Of a stretch of 64,000 nt of DNA, positions 23,301-34,614 are shown piece after piece; position 1 is the stretch's first letter; every line of letters starts with the position of its first letter. The notes beneath the pieces were generated by a model, which ran no database searches, was not told the origin of the DNA, and was given only the letters and a program-made list of their open reading frames with translations. This DNA comes from Adenanthera pavonina (Eukaryota > Streptophyta > Magnoliopsida > Fabales > Fabaceae): NCBI GenBank assembly GCA_026686845.1, contig JAIVEN010000012.1, positions 3,536,501-3,600,500 on the forward strand. Direction: 5' to 3'. A program made the translations under genes and the position numbers.

Positions 23301-23523
23301 CTAAGTAACTCTTAAAGTTTGTTCTTTCCTTATGCCTTTCATAATCTAACTCAGTGAGGTCAACACGTAATCTTTAGTCAATACCTCGAGCCTTCGACAA
23401 TGAACTCATCCTCATGGTACCTCTAACTTTAGTACTAGTACTAGTAGTACTCTTGTTACCAGGCATGGTAGGTTGCTCAAAATCGCTAGAGGAATGGCTA
23501 GAGGGATCGGTAGAGGAACCCAT
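20328..23523 (-). pseudogene. CACTA-encoded plant transposase (Transposase_24 type) with DUF8039-like and Ulp1-like protease regions
   Basis: A multi-exon gene ending near the left TIR. Exon 1 starts at 23523 (MGSSTDPSS...) and has a TAA at 23374-23376, then continues YERHKERTNFKSYLGDLAQS to a splice donor near 23209. Exon 2 (about 23118-22912) has RRKLLRFVGKMWKDFK. Exon 3 (about 22832-22575) reads NVYPHNLSRGGYKLL..MSKNRQYITPEARVVGE with a TAA at 22711-22713. The next exons have EYFGPLRRHEGM, then a DUF8039-like segment (CDLLLDVPTRRIVVQGRVY...HVKVS-type). The 3' exons are Ulp1-like: SLKTYHYKGGKH, then QPGNTECGYYVMKEM with the expected catalytic Cys, ending DMWLEFLFESI and TGA at 20328-20330. 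Several stops and a 116-bp insertion make it non-functional. Exon limits are estimates from splice-like sites. Confidence 0.75.
22057..22174 (-). repeat. Internal templated duplication inside the CACTA gene
   Basis: About 116 bases are nearly identical to 21415-21533 (two or three differences), placed in the same orientation about 640 bases away. The insert is flanked by 27-bp direct repeats (GTCTGAATGGGTYATCTT...CAATCAT at about 22037 and 22174). It breaks the reading frame. Confidence 0.85.
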
Positions 23524-23599
23524 GAGCCTGTTTAGACAATGAGATAAATGATGCAAGTAAAATAAGATTAAATTAAAGTAATAGATGAAACTAAACATT

Positions 23600-24289
23600 G
23601 AACGTATATGAATGTGTATGCAAGATTAAGCTTTTTAATCTATATGTGTGTGTGTTTGCACAAAATTATCTGTAGGGCAATTACCCTATGTAGGGATATT
23701 CTCCCAAATGCCTTCATGATGATCATGTCTAATGGCATGTACATCATCTAATTCATCATCTTCATTCAATTGAGGTGGCATGGTTGCATGCCCTATGTAG
23801 GGATATTCACCCAACCACTATTTTGGGAGAAGTTCCATCATATTTTTAGCCAAAAAGAAGACATGGTTGCATGCCTCTATTTGAGAGGGTCAAGTACGAA
23901 GACCAGTCAGCAAAGATTACTGCAAACTTACTCGTGATCAGTGGTGTAAATATTTTAGTAAAGGAGCCTCATAAAAGTTGCAATGCTCTCATTTAAAGAT
24001 GCAGTATTGTTGAGGTATGGGAAAGAGCTAAAATAATCACAGGTTTGTTCATCGAAAATGGGATGCCTACGTCTTACTCCAAGGAGTGTCGTGAAGCAAA
24101 GCACAAGATAAAGTAAAGCACAACCTATTTCACTGTGATGCATATTGGATGCCTAATCTCATGAGGTGAAGCAAAGCATAGGATAAAGCACATCATCTCA
24201 GATCAAATTTTTTAGCAACCAAATCTTCAAATGGAAATATACTACAAACCAAATCCCAATCTCATGAAATAATTTGTACCGTTACTGTT
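23600..24289 (-). other. Probable remains of a second CACTA gene and junction DNA
   Basis: On the minus strand 23690-23830 reads HATMPPQLNEDDELDDVHAI then RHDHHEGIWENIPT, interrupted by stops. It could be the end of a tnp2-type gene, but I cannot recognise a defining motif. Beyond it (23840-24289), the phrases 'ggatgcctaMgtctta' and 'aagcaaagcayagrataaagca' recur twice. No intact gene. Confidence 0.3.
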
Positions 24290-24836
24290 TGTCTTTTGAG
24301 AGGACAAACAGAGCACCGAAAGCTGAAACTCAAAGTGGCACTGAGAAGGGTTGAAGAAAAGAGTCTTCTAGGCCCAGATATTGTGGATCAAACCTCTCGT
24401 TAAATAGATAGTATTCGTCAGAAGCTTCTTACTACTCAGCGTCGGTAAAAGAGTTATGCAGATCGAAGGAGGAGACCATTGGAGTTTAATGCTGGAGACC
24501 ATGTGTTTTTGAAGATCACTCTTACTACTGGTATTGGAAGATTGATTCGAGCCAAGAAGCTAGCTCCGCAGTATATGGGTCCATATCAAATTCTGGAGCG
24601 AATTGGGCCAGTAGCGTATCGAGTGGCGCTACCATCTAATCTTGCTGGGTTGCACGATGTTTTCCATGTGTCTCAACACAAGAAGTATCATCCAGATCCG
24701 TCTCAGGTAATTGATGATGAAGTTATTCAAGTGTGAGAGGATCTAACTTTTGAAGTCACGCCGTTGCAAATCCTTGATGTAAAGGAGAAGCAGTTGAGGA
24801 ATAAGACCATTGAGTTGATAAAGGTCCTATGGAGCA
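24290..24836 (+). pseudogene. Chromovirus (Ty3-gypsy) integrase C-terminus and first half of chromodomain
   Basis: The best-preserved part is 24479-24736: LEFNAGDHVFLKITLTTGIG, then KLAPQYMGPYQILERIGPVA, then LPSNLAGLHDVFHVSQHKKY, the GPF/Y-type integrase tail of chromoviruses. After a TGA, EDLTFEVTPLQILDVKEKQL and a KxIxLIKVLWS segment form the first half of a chromodomain. Upstream, LLGPDIVDQTS and the degenerate 'YGRRCRTP' region can still be traced to about 24290. At 24836 the chromodomain is cut by a solo LTR; it resumes at 27739. Stops and frameshifts throughout. Everything 5' (gag, protease, reverse transcriptase, 5' LTR) is missing. Confidence 0.8.
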
Positions 24837-27733
24837 TGTAACACCTTACTTTTATCTATGTTTTTCCATATATTATAGTATGTACAATGTCCAATTAGCT
24901 CATATTAAGAGCTTGAACCATTAATAGAACCAAAATATTTAAAAAAAACATGATACTATTCATTTGGTTCTTAAGTTTTCTAGATGAATTTTGAAAAATC
25001 ATAACTTAATCCAAAAAAATCGTATCAATGTGGTTCAAGTCTCTAAATGAAGCGAAACATGATATACAAGATAAAAATATGAAAATTTCCTTTAACTTGA
25101 AAAATTAGTACAGTTTATTGCTCAAACTTATACTGTATAAATGGTCATTTCTCTATTTTTCAGGATTTTGGCCGTAATTTTTAAAATTCATATCTAACTC
25201 TATACTGAGCCAAATCATGTATTCTATATGCCATTGGAAATATATATATGTCTAATTACCTTCATATTTTTCTTATACATTTATTTAGCCTAGAAAGGGC
25301 AGAAAATCAATTTGAATTACTAGGGATTAGAATATCACTTTTTCTGGAACAGTCTTGGGAAAACTTGTATATCTCTCATTGTATAGCTTCAATTGAACTC
25401 AAACCAGTGGTATATTAATCTCAAAAGATAAATATTTTCAGAAATGTAAGATACTAAATTTTTTGAGCTCTGTACAATTTTATATCACTTTTCAAAGAGA
25501 AGTAATATATTCAGTAAAATTCGCAGTCTTCACATCACTGTCCAGTTTTGATCCTAAATTTTAAAATTACACTATAAATCGTACATATATCCAAATTACG
25601 TGTTCTTTAGCTCATTGGAAAGAATGTTCTCTTTAGTTTCAGGAAATATATAACACTTGGCTTAATTTCCCTGTTTCGGTCAAACAATGTTAATTTTACT
25701 TCCATTGCTACCAAATGAACTTCTAGTCATATAACATGGCAAAGTAGACTTCATAACAAGGTCACATGATCATTCCATGTTTCAAATCCATGTCAAATAT
25801 TTCATAAGGCTCATAAGGACATAATAGCACAATGGCACAGATCTAAAAGTATATACATGATTTTATACATAATTTCAAAATATACACTCATAGCTTGAAA
25901 ACACCATCAAGCATCATTCTCTTCTTCATTCTCTTTGGCTCCTTGATCTCCTTGACATTGCTTGTGCCTATCATTTGGGATACTTGAGGGGATGAGATTG
26001 GGGAAAATCTCAGTAGCAAGTTACATTTCATGCAATTATGTCAATCATGTCAAATAACTCACATTTGATCACATTTAATCACATCAATCACATTTAAACA
26101 ATAAATTGCCACATTGGTCATAAAAATTTTGGCAGCATAATGGCTTAGAAAATGGACATTCCGGGGAATAAAACCCCTCATTTTACAGCCAAGACCAATC
26201 AAAGAAATCACAATTTCAATATGGCAACACAATTTAATCATAGAAAGATAATGAAAGAATATAAAGCAAGAATATGAAACTTAACTACCTTTGGTGCTTG
26301 CACTTGGCTTTCCTCTTTAAACCAAAGCTTTCTCTAGTTTTCCCAAGCTTCCTCAAGTCCCTAAACATTATTCAACACATACTCAAGCCACTGATTTCAT
26401 GGCTAATCACAAAAAGCTCTCATAAAACTCTTGAAATCCTTAAATTCCCAAACTCTTTATCTTAAACTCTATCTTTGAGCCAACACTTGTTCTTGAAGTT
26501 TTTGGCCATGTGGAATCCATTTTTGGCATCAAATTAATGATATTCCCACTCTAAAAATTACTTCTAGTGCTGGCCAAAATCTGCCCCCTTTAGAAAATAT
26601 GTATTTTTCATTTACTTGCATCAAGACTTAACAAACTTGCTTCATTTCACAACTACTTATGCTTCCTCATGATTTTGGGGTTTGAAAACACTTTCTCTTC
26701 CATAAACATGCTTTGACCAAAACTGTACAGAGATTAGAGATGAAGAAATTTCATGGAAACAAACTTCTACACCCTAGAAACTAGGATAGAACACTTAAGT
26801 GTTGCAAGAGAAACACTTACCTATTTTCTTGGAATTTTTCTTCTTATTTTCCATCACTTTTCATCTCCTTCACGTAGCCTTCCTTTCTCCATCACCTTGC
26901 TGCAGCTTCTCCTCTCCTTTTCTTGCCCAAATATGTTGCACAACATGAGCCAAGGAGGGAGTATTTACAAAAGTTTGTGACCAATAAAAAGTTGCCACCA
27001 AATCTTCCTGAATTTTCCTTGGAAATCAATGGAAATTATTAATTTAATGCAATTTTATCATGTGCTGCAGATGGAGCACAAAATAGGGAGTATTTTTGGT
27101 CCAAAAATTTCAGATATTTACTTATCCAGGTATATCCTGAACTGGTCTAAACCAATAAAACTACTTTAGCAGTATATTTTACTATTATTCGATACTAATT
27201 ATAATTATATTGGGATATAAAATTACCATAATATTCTTATCCCAATTGGTTCAAATATAAGACCCACACATTTTTCTTGAATGAATACTACCTCTTCCTG
27301 CAGTGCAGACTGACCTTTATCGGGTAAGACATTATTATTAAATTATAATTACCCAATAAATATTATTTTGATCTTAATAAATTCTATAGTATATTCCAAT
27401 GGTCTTAGATCATTGAGAGCTTCATTTTGACTATAATTTTTCATATTTACAAAAATGCCCTTGACTAGGGATAATTTATAATTTTTTAAATTTTCGGGTC
27501 ATTAGGTGTAATTTTTGCCAAAATATTTGACTTCCCTTCCCCACGTGAATTCTTATATGCTTGGAGATAAAATTGTCATTTCTATAATTCTTAGGGGTAA
27601 AAGTGTAATTTCTCATTTTCTCGTTCAATTAGAAAAAATAACCTCTTTATTCTATTTCACGCAAAATAGTATCTGTCCATTTTTACAAATTTCTTATGTA
27701 TTTTTAGTTATCTAATATTTTAGGAATGTTATA
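24837..27733. repeat. Solo LTR (about 2.9 kb) inserted in the chromodomain
   Basis: Begins TGTAACACCTTAC and ends ..GAATGTTATA (TGTTACA with one change). The flanks are GAGCA (24832-24836) and GAGCG (27734-27738), a 5-bp target duplication with one mismatch. Joining the flanks restores the chromodomain. No coding region, polypurine tract or primer site is inside, so it is a solo LTR left by recombination. The start motif is typical of Tekay/Del-type chromoviruses; it is not obviously the same family as 27860-30306. Confidence 0.8.
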
Positions 27734-27859
27734 GAGCGGCTTGGCATCCAATGATATCAGGTGGGAGACAGAAGAATCCATGCAAAGGAAGTATCCAAAG
27801 ATCTTTGTTGAAGTAAGAATTGAAATTTTGAAGACAAAATTTTTATAAGGAGGGGAGAG
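27734..27859 (+). pseudogene. Second half of the split chromodomain and polypurine tract
   Basis: Reads SNDIRWETEESMQRKYPKIF-VE, the C-terminal half of a chromodomain (W-E-T-E-E-x-M...YP motif), then a polypurine tract AAGGAGGGGAGAG at 27847-27859 immediately before the LTR. Together with 24737-24836 it makes one complete chromodomain. Confidence 0.8.
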
Positions 27860-30306
27860 CGTAACACCCCTCATAATATCTTTCTTGGTATTATGTTTAG
27901 GACCGGAGAAAAACAGGACGGAGAAAAGTTCAAGTGGAGTCTGAAAGAGCTTCACGCCATGGTGAGAAGTAGGGTCGTCGAGGCGAGAACGAGTCTAGTG
28001 CCATTGTTTCAGTTGAAACTAGTGGCGCCATGACGAGATGTCTTGGAGTTGTGGCGAGATTCGGGATTTTTGTTTAAATCCAGATCAGTTCAGGCGATCA
28101 GAAAGAGAGAAAATAGAGGGAATGACGAGGAGCTCTGCTAGGGTTTGGAGTTTTTAGATTTTGGGAGTCATTTTTTGCCTCTGGAAGCTTGGATTCAAGT
28201 AGGTAAATGATTCCTACTTCTCCCTCTCCATTTTCTTCAGTTGAAATTTGGGTTTTTCAGTCTTGAGTTAGGATCTTCGGTTAAGGCCGAATCCTACCGA
28301 TTGAAATGGATGAAATGGGGTTAATGAAGTGTATTTTGGTATTCTTGTTGATGTGAGTTTTGAAGGGTTTATGCATGATTTGAGCTTAACCCTATGTTGT
28401 TTTTTGTTAGGGCTCTTAGGAATCCGAAGTGTATATGTTTAAGTAGTGTTCGAATGGTTCTTATGAGCTTAAAGATGCATGAAAGGGGTGTTGGAACCAT
28501 TTGTTAAGCCTAAAGTGGTTGAATTGTGATGTTTGGATATTTGGTATGTTGTGTTAATTAAGGTACTATGGTATTGTAAGGTTGTTTGACTACTCGGAGA
28601 AGGCTAGTCGTGGGATTGGTGTTCAAGAAAGTGTGTGGAACTCATGTGAGCGTGGTATTGACAACCTGAGGTAACTGGGTGTTTGTTTGTATTGTATGAT
28701 AGTACGTATATCTATATATATATATATGCATGTTTCTTTCATACCATGATATGGATGTATTGTGTGTATTGTTTTCTATATATATCGTGGTATGCACACA
28801 GTTAGATGATGATTTTGATGACTATGATGATTATGATGATGATATTGACATGACATGACATGATGCATACATGACATTGTGATATAATGCTGATGACTAT
28901 ATGATGATACATGAGTATCACCACATGACATTGTGAGATTGTGATATATGGTGGACTGGGTGGTGATGATGATATGATATATGATGATATATGTTAAGGA
29001 GGATAAGAATGAAATATATATATATATGTTAGGGAGGATAAGGATGGAATCCCTGCAGCTAAATCGCCTCTTATAGCTAGAAGGAAAAAGGAGCACAGTG
29101 GACTGCACCTTCCCTAAATCGCTACTAATTCGTGGTGGGAAAGGGGAAGGAGAGCCACGGTCCAAACTGTAGTGTTACCTTTGGCCGGGTGCACTAATGA
29201 GAGGTGAGCTTGGTGATGTCCTGGAATCAGTCTTCACCGACTATTGGAAGGGAATTACCTATATAAAATGTCCTATTATGACGATAGCCCATGGTTCTAG
29301 CTATGTGCGAGGGAGACATGCATTCCATTCATTTCACATTGTATTCATGAGTTGCATGAGATATATAAGTATATATATGTGTGTGGTTGTTCTCGGTTAT
29401 TGAAACATTATCTCATACCCCTCTCCCATGAACTAACCTTTCAGGTGACAGTTCTGGTACTAGTCTAGAGAAATCGTGGGAGTAGCTACGTACGTGGGAA
29501 AGTCTATGTAGTATTTATAAATTGGATAATATATCTTGTGCCAAGTAGGATAGAAGGTTGTGTAATGAATGTATGGTTATGGATAAGGATTGTTATGGAT
29601 GAATATATGTATAGTTATGTATGTTGTATGTATGTGTTATGTATGATGAAAGTTAGAATTGGACCTGATTAGTGTGTTTTAGGGCCCGTAGTCTGTTTTG
29701 TCGACTTGAGGTCCAAGGGGTCAAATCTCAGAGGAGTGGTTCCTTTGGGGTGAAACCTCTTTGGACAAGTTGATTTTAGGGTTTTGAATCTGTATGAATG
29801 GTATTTGAGTCCCTATTTGCCTTTGATGGCAATTGTAGGTGATAAGTGGTGAGTTTTGGTTAATAAGTGGCCAAAACGGTGTCAAGAGTCCAAAATCTCT
29901 ATACGGAGTTGGATTGAGGTGAAAGTGGTGTCTATGAATAAATTGAGACTAGATTGACTTGTACGAGTTGCAATCAAGTCAATTGGAGATTGAAGCATAA
30001 AATTATGCGCATCGGAAGTCCGCCCCAGGTGTTGAGTTCTGTTAGTGTGGAAACCAGCATGAGGCACCGTAGCTCCAGAGTCCAGGTCGCAGCGCCAGAG
30101 GAGGTAGAAGCGTATGCAAAGCAGGGGAGGCCGGAGCCATGGCGGTACTGTAGCAGCCATGGCCGCAACCTAGTTTTTGGTGTTTTTGGGGTTCATTTTC
30201 GCTGTTTTGAAGTTTTGGAGAATTGTTTTGAGATGTCGGAGTTGTGTTTGGTTGAATTTAGAAGTTTTTGGTCAAGTCTGGAGGTGTCAAAAGGCAGGGT
30301 GTTACA
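27860..30306 (+). repeat. 3' LTR of the chromovirus remnant
   Basis: Starts CGTAACACCCC (first T changed to C) after the polypurine tract and ends GTGTTACA at 30306, about 2.45 kb. It shares long phrases with the LTRs at 50342-55534, for example 'ctgcagctaaatcRcctc' and 'tgcaccttccctaaatcg', so all three are one family. It contains GAT-rich simple repeats (28800-29000). Open frames inside are chance. The right flank is an exon of the RPA1-like pseudogene. Confidence 0.8.
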
Positions 30307-32652
30307 CCCAGAATCCTCATGCGTAATAAAATCAGACGTTCGAACTTCAGACTGAACATCAGAGGTATCATATTCCTGAATTAATATAGAATAGATTATG
30401 CATATGTATATAATCCAAGGATCATGAGGATACTGGAACTACAAATAAATAAACAATTACACTTACAGATGCAGTAGTTTTCTCAGTGTCTGGTGTCCTT
30501 GGTAAATTGTATACATTATCTTCATATGCCTTCAAAATATCATGATCATTAGACATTCGAAGGACAAGAAAGTCAGAATGATAGGTCTTCCCATACGAGT
30601 TTGGTGTCTTAATCTTGAAAACAAATTTTTTCCCAAGAAATTTGTCAAAGCATTCTGGTACATAGTCATCATCTTGGTTAATCTACAAAAAAATAAGAAA
30701 ATTAGGATAATCATGACTACATGTAAAAGAGTGACATAGATTAAATAGAGTTATTAAAGCTTTGTTCAAAATATTGATAGAATCTCGGAGATATTTTCCC
30801 TCAATTGAAGAGCACTATACTAAATAAATTTGGAAAACTCCCGATCAAATACAATAAATTGAGCAGATCCAGCCTCATCAACCACAGTGAAATGAAACTT
30901 AAATCTGAAGTAAATCCCAACAGAAGAAAATACCATTACGATTGATAAACAAAGAAATACAAACCTATTTGACTTTGATTTAATGAAAATAATAATTTAA
31001 ATTAATTATGGTTGGAGAACAAAAAATACATGGGACAACATCCTTCACAATACAATTACATTGCTCACAGAAGAAGCCATCCCCATCTCGGAGTGTACCC
31101 TTTGAACATGTCTTACATGCGTTATAATGCCATCCTTGATCCAAATCAATGCGTAACACACTGGGCATCGTCAAACATATAGTATCCTAGGCAAAATAAT
31201 AACATCAAGTTGATGAATGAACAGCAATAAAAAGTATATTATAAGAAAGAAAGAAAAAAAGAAATCACGTTGATTGAATAAAAAATTAAAATAATATTAC
31301 AGATAGGCATTGGCGCAAATCATCTACTTTTCTCCTCTCTTGCATATTAAGAATATAATCACTCCCAGAATTGTGATAATGTTGTAACTTGTTGATCAAG
31401 ACTAACACCAATAGCTCTCAAACTACAAATTTCAAGGGCATTAAAATAAATTTAAATTAATTAGTCTTATCAATTAATATAAAATAAGAGAGAAGATACC
31501 TTTCAATGAATGAAGAAACTTCGGGAATAGAAGGATGAACAAACATCTGAGAACAATACAAAGAGTTCGATAATTTACGAACACCTGTAAAATAATACCA
31601 TCACAAGTTCACTAATGTCAATAAAAAACATTAATTACTAATAAGCATAGACTTATTGACACTCACATATATACCATTAAACTCTTTAATTTTAAACCAC
31701 TGCAAGATAACCACAACAGGTGGGATATAAGCATCTGACATGTATTTCACCACATCATCAACAAATGAACCCCATAGAGTACAGCTCAATTGATTACTCC
31801 TAAATATAAAGATTAATGAAAAATAAGTCAAGTTAGTTCATGTAATTAACTTGCAAAACAAATGAATATATAAGAAGAAGATATATATAGATAATATATT
31901 ATATATATATATAATAAAAAGATACGTTTCAATACAACAACTTTAAACACACATACTCATTATCTTCAATCAGTATGTCCACCCTCTTTGTTGCTTACCA
32001 TCCTTCATTGGCTGCTCAATCACTCTAATGCCACTTAACTTGCCAATGACATCTATAACAAATTGATTAGTGATAAATGAATGTATACATATTATAGAAT
32101 AAAAAGTAAAATTGAATATAATTAAAATTATTCATACCAACTAAGAAACGATCATCTGAATTCCTTGATAGGATTTCATTAAAAGAAGTAAACAAAAAAC
32201 CATATGGATGTATATCTCCATTATCAACTTGTAATTCCACATAGGTTGAATATTGGAAATGTAATTTGAATTCATGATTAGTAGTGCAATATGAACCGGT
32301 ATTATTTCCAATACCAAATGTCTTTATAATATACACTTTGCCCTCCTTCAATATATCCTTAAACTTAAAGAAGAACACTTTTTTTATTACTCCATGAATA
32401 TGATCACCCTAATTTAACATAAAAAATAAAAAAATTAGAGAATAACATAACCAAGGACAATATATACACTATACATTAAAAACTTACATCAGCATTTTGC
32501 AAAACTAACTCAATTGAGTTATAATCATTTAGTGAATGAGGTGAGGGCATCTTCCATAAACGTATAACTCCAACTATAATTCGTCAATCATGTCTTAAAA
32601 TATTGATAGCCCTCACAGCATCATAAGACACCTCACGAACGTTCTTCGACAT
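30307..32652 (-). pseudogene. RPA1-like (replication protein A 70-kDa subunit) gene, disrupted
   Basis: A multi-exon gene for a single-stranded-DNA-binding OB-fold protein of the plant RPA70/DUF223 type. Exon 1 (32652-32488) starts MSKNVREVSYDAVRAI and has a TGA at 32584-32586 where the family has Trp (HDW.I.VRVIRLW). Exon 2 (32408-32138) carries the rest of the first OB domain. Exon 3 (about 32050-31950) has KLSGIRVIEQ and a frameshift before VDILIEDNE. Later exons give CTLWGSFVDDVVKYM, then the RPA-C zinc region GWHYNACKTCSK...FFCEQCN (four Cys), FHFTVVDEAGSAQFIVFDRE with a stop soon after, and a last visible exon ending ITHEDSG where the gypsy LTR starts (30306). Clearly non-functional. 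RPA1-like genes occur both as host genes and as Helitron cargo; no Rep/helicase frame or Helitron end was seen, so origin is open. Confidence 0.8.
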
Positions 32653-33140
32653 GAAGAAACAATGAAAAAAATAAAAGAACAAATTATGGCAACAACTAAT
32701 TGAGGGACAAAGAAAAATGTGGTATGGATGCTAAATAGGAATGCTGATTTTATAGAAAAAAATAGCACATCACAATAATTAAAAAAAAGAATCAATTTGG
32801 ATTGCAATCATATCATAACAATATTTTCTAAATATCATACATAAAACAAATAATAGGATAAAATATAAATAAAATATATTGTATGTTCAGAAATAAACGT
32901 ATGTCAACCAAAAGAAAAAAATTCCATAATAATCTCTAAATCCCCTATCTTAACTACTCCTATGATATAATAGTAAATATAGTGTAAATCACATATCGTA
33001 ACTACTCTTAAGATATAATAGTAAATAACTAATATTAAAATCTCAAAGATAATATAATATTTTTTCTCATTTTTTCCAAAATGATGACATGGAGACCTGA
33101 GGTTCCAGTTTTTGATACTACTTATATATATATAATAGAT
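32653..33140. other. AT-rich intergenic DNA
   Basis: No gene. A short (TA)n run lies near 33122-33132, just before the Athila/Tat-type copy B. Another (TA)n lies inside the RPA pseudogene introns at about 31880-31915. Confidence 0.4.
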
Positions 33141-34078
33141 AAAATAAAAGGAAGGGTTTAGTGGTTGTCAGCGCCCAAAAGGAAAGAAGAAGGAGAATGA
33201 GGCAAATATATACACATAGGAGGTGGTGGCTGAGAGAGGAGGAAGAAGATAATTGGATCGGTATAAAGAGAAGTAACGAAGCAAGAGAGGTGAAGCATCA
33301 TGGTTCTTCGTGATTTTCTCCACTGTTTCTTACTTTCATCTCTTTATTTCTTAAATTCTCTAGCCATGAGTTGTTAGTTCTTCTCTTGTAATCAACTTTG
33401 GGTCTTGACTTTGTAGTGAATTATGAACCTATGGATTGATTGATGATGATTTTAGTTTAATTTTAACTCCATTTGATCACTATAGTTCCTCTGTTTTCAT
33501 GTTCTTTGATTTGCTACAGACTTGGGTGAGTTAAATTTCATGATTGTGCTTTGATAGCTTGATTTGAGGATTGCATGAGCTTAGATCAATTGATTTAGCT
33601 ATTATAGATGATTTGGACGGAACTGTAACGATTGTGTATGTTCTGTTTTTCTAGTAAAGCTTAAATTGATGGTTGTAATTGGGTTATTAGTTGACTGAGA
33701 TCTCGGTGAATGGTAATTACAATGCAACCTAACCTCTAACGATTGTTTAAGAGGAATTAATATTAAAATCAAAAATTAAAATTAAATCAGAACGATAATT
33801 AGCTTAAGAGGTAAGGATGAATTCATACCAAGTGAGTGATTCAAAGTTGGTTACATCTCATTCTTAGTTGTTGTTACTTGAATTTACTTTGTTAATTAAT
33901 TTTAGTTTAGTTAGTTAATTGAGTTTCATTTTTAAACCCCCAATTTTTGACTGCTGGTTTTAGATAATTTTATTTTGATTTATTTTTAATTTAGTTAAGT
34001 AACTTAATTGATTTCTTGAGAAATGACCTAATTTTCACTATATTGCAAATTAGTTTTAAATTTAATTTTAGCTTGTAT
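33141..34078 (+). repeat. Athila/Tat-type LTR, copy B
   Basis: Close match to copy A over its whole length, with about 110 additional bases (33418-33530) that copy A lacks. It ends '..gcttgtatca' before a primer-binding site reading TTTTGGCACTATTACCGGGG. Confidence 0.65.
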
Positions 34079-34614
34079 CAAAATTTTGGCACTATTACCG
34101 GGGCATCATTTGTTCTTACTCAATTAAATTAGGAATTATTTTATTTGCATTTCTTTTCTTTTAGTATTTTTTTTCTTTCCTTTTTCTTTTTAAATTTTTT
34201 AGTTGTTCTCTGATTTAGTGATTATTTTGTATTTTCTCTCTTCTTCTTTATGCTTGATATATGTTTTATTATTTAAGAGGAATTAATAGTAAAACCAAAA
34301 ATTAAAGTTAAATCAGAATGCTAATTAGCTTAAATGGTAAGGATGAATTCATACCAAGTGAGTGATTCAAAGTTGGTTACATCTCATTCTTAGTTGCTGT
34401 TACTTGAATTTACTTTGTTAATTAATTTTATTTTAATTAATTAATTGAGTTTAATTTCTAAAATCCCAATTTTTGGCTGCTTGTTTTAGTTAATTTTATT
34501 TTAATTTATTCTTGATTTAATTAAGTAACTCAATTGGTCCCTTGAGAGATGACTTGTTTCACACTATATTACAAATTAGTTTTAAATTTAATTTTAGCTT
34601 ATTCAACAGCGTGT
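34079..34614 (+). repeat. Leader plus partial second LTR, copy B
   Basis: 34079-34104 is the primer-binding site. 34105-34265 is a T-rich leader matching copy A. 34266-34614 then repeats the 3' half of the LTR (from 'aagaggaattaatagtaaaa' to 'ttttagcttattcaac'). No protein-coding region lies between, so this is a very short LTR-leader-LTR structure. Confidence 0.6.

Larger units (their letters stand above)
19799..24289. mobile_element. CACTA (En/Spm-type) DNA transposon, one end visible
   Basis: The left end CACTACTACAAAT directly follows satellite sequence ending TTA (a possible 3-bp target site). The first 310 bases carry subterminal motifs GACGTCTGTTTTC in both orientations (19822, 19849, 19939, 19981, 20001, 20026 and 20084). 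A minus-strand transposon gene follows. No matching right end (TTTGTAGTAGTG) was found before the chromovirus remnant starts near 24290, so the right side was probably deleted or overwritten; the right limit given is where recognisable integrase remains begin. Confidence 0.75.

Noticed and set aside
28776..29165. 129-codon minus-strand frame rich in His, Ser and Tyr
   Set aside because: It is the complement of a GAT/ATG simple repeat in the chromovirus LTR.
29882..30355. Open frames on both strands at the LTR end
   Set aside because: They cross the LTR boundary at 30306 into the RPA pseudogene exon in wrong frames; no family features.
30307..32652. Helitron carrying the RPA-like gene
   Set aside because: No Rep/helicase sequence, no clear 5' TC or 3' hairpin-CTRR end could be placed, so this remains only a possibility.
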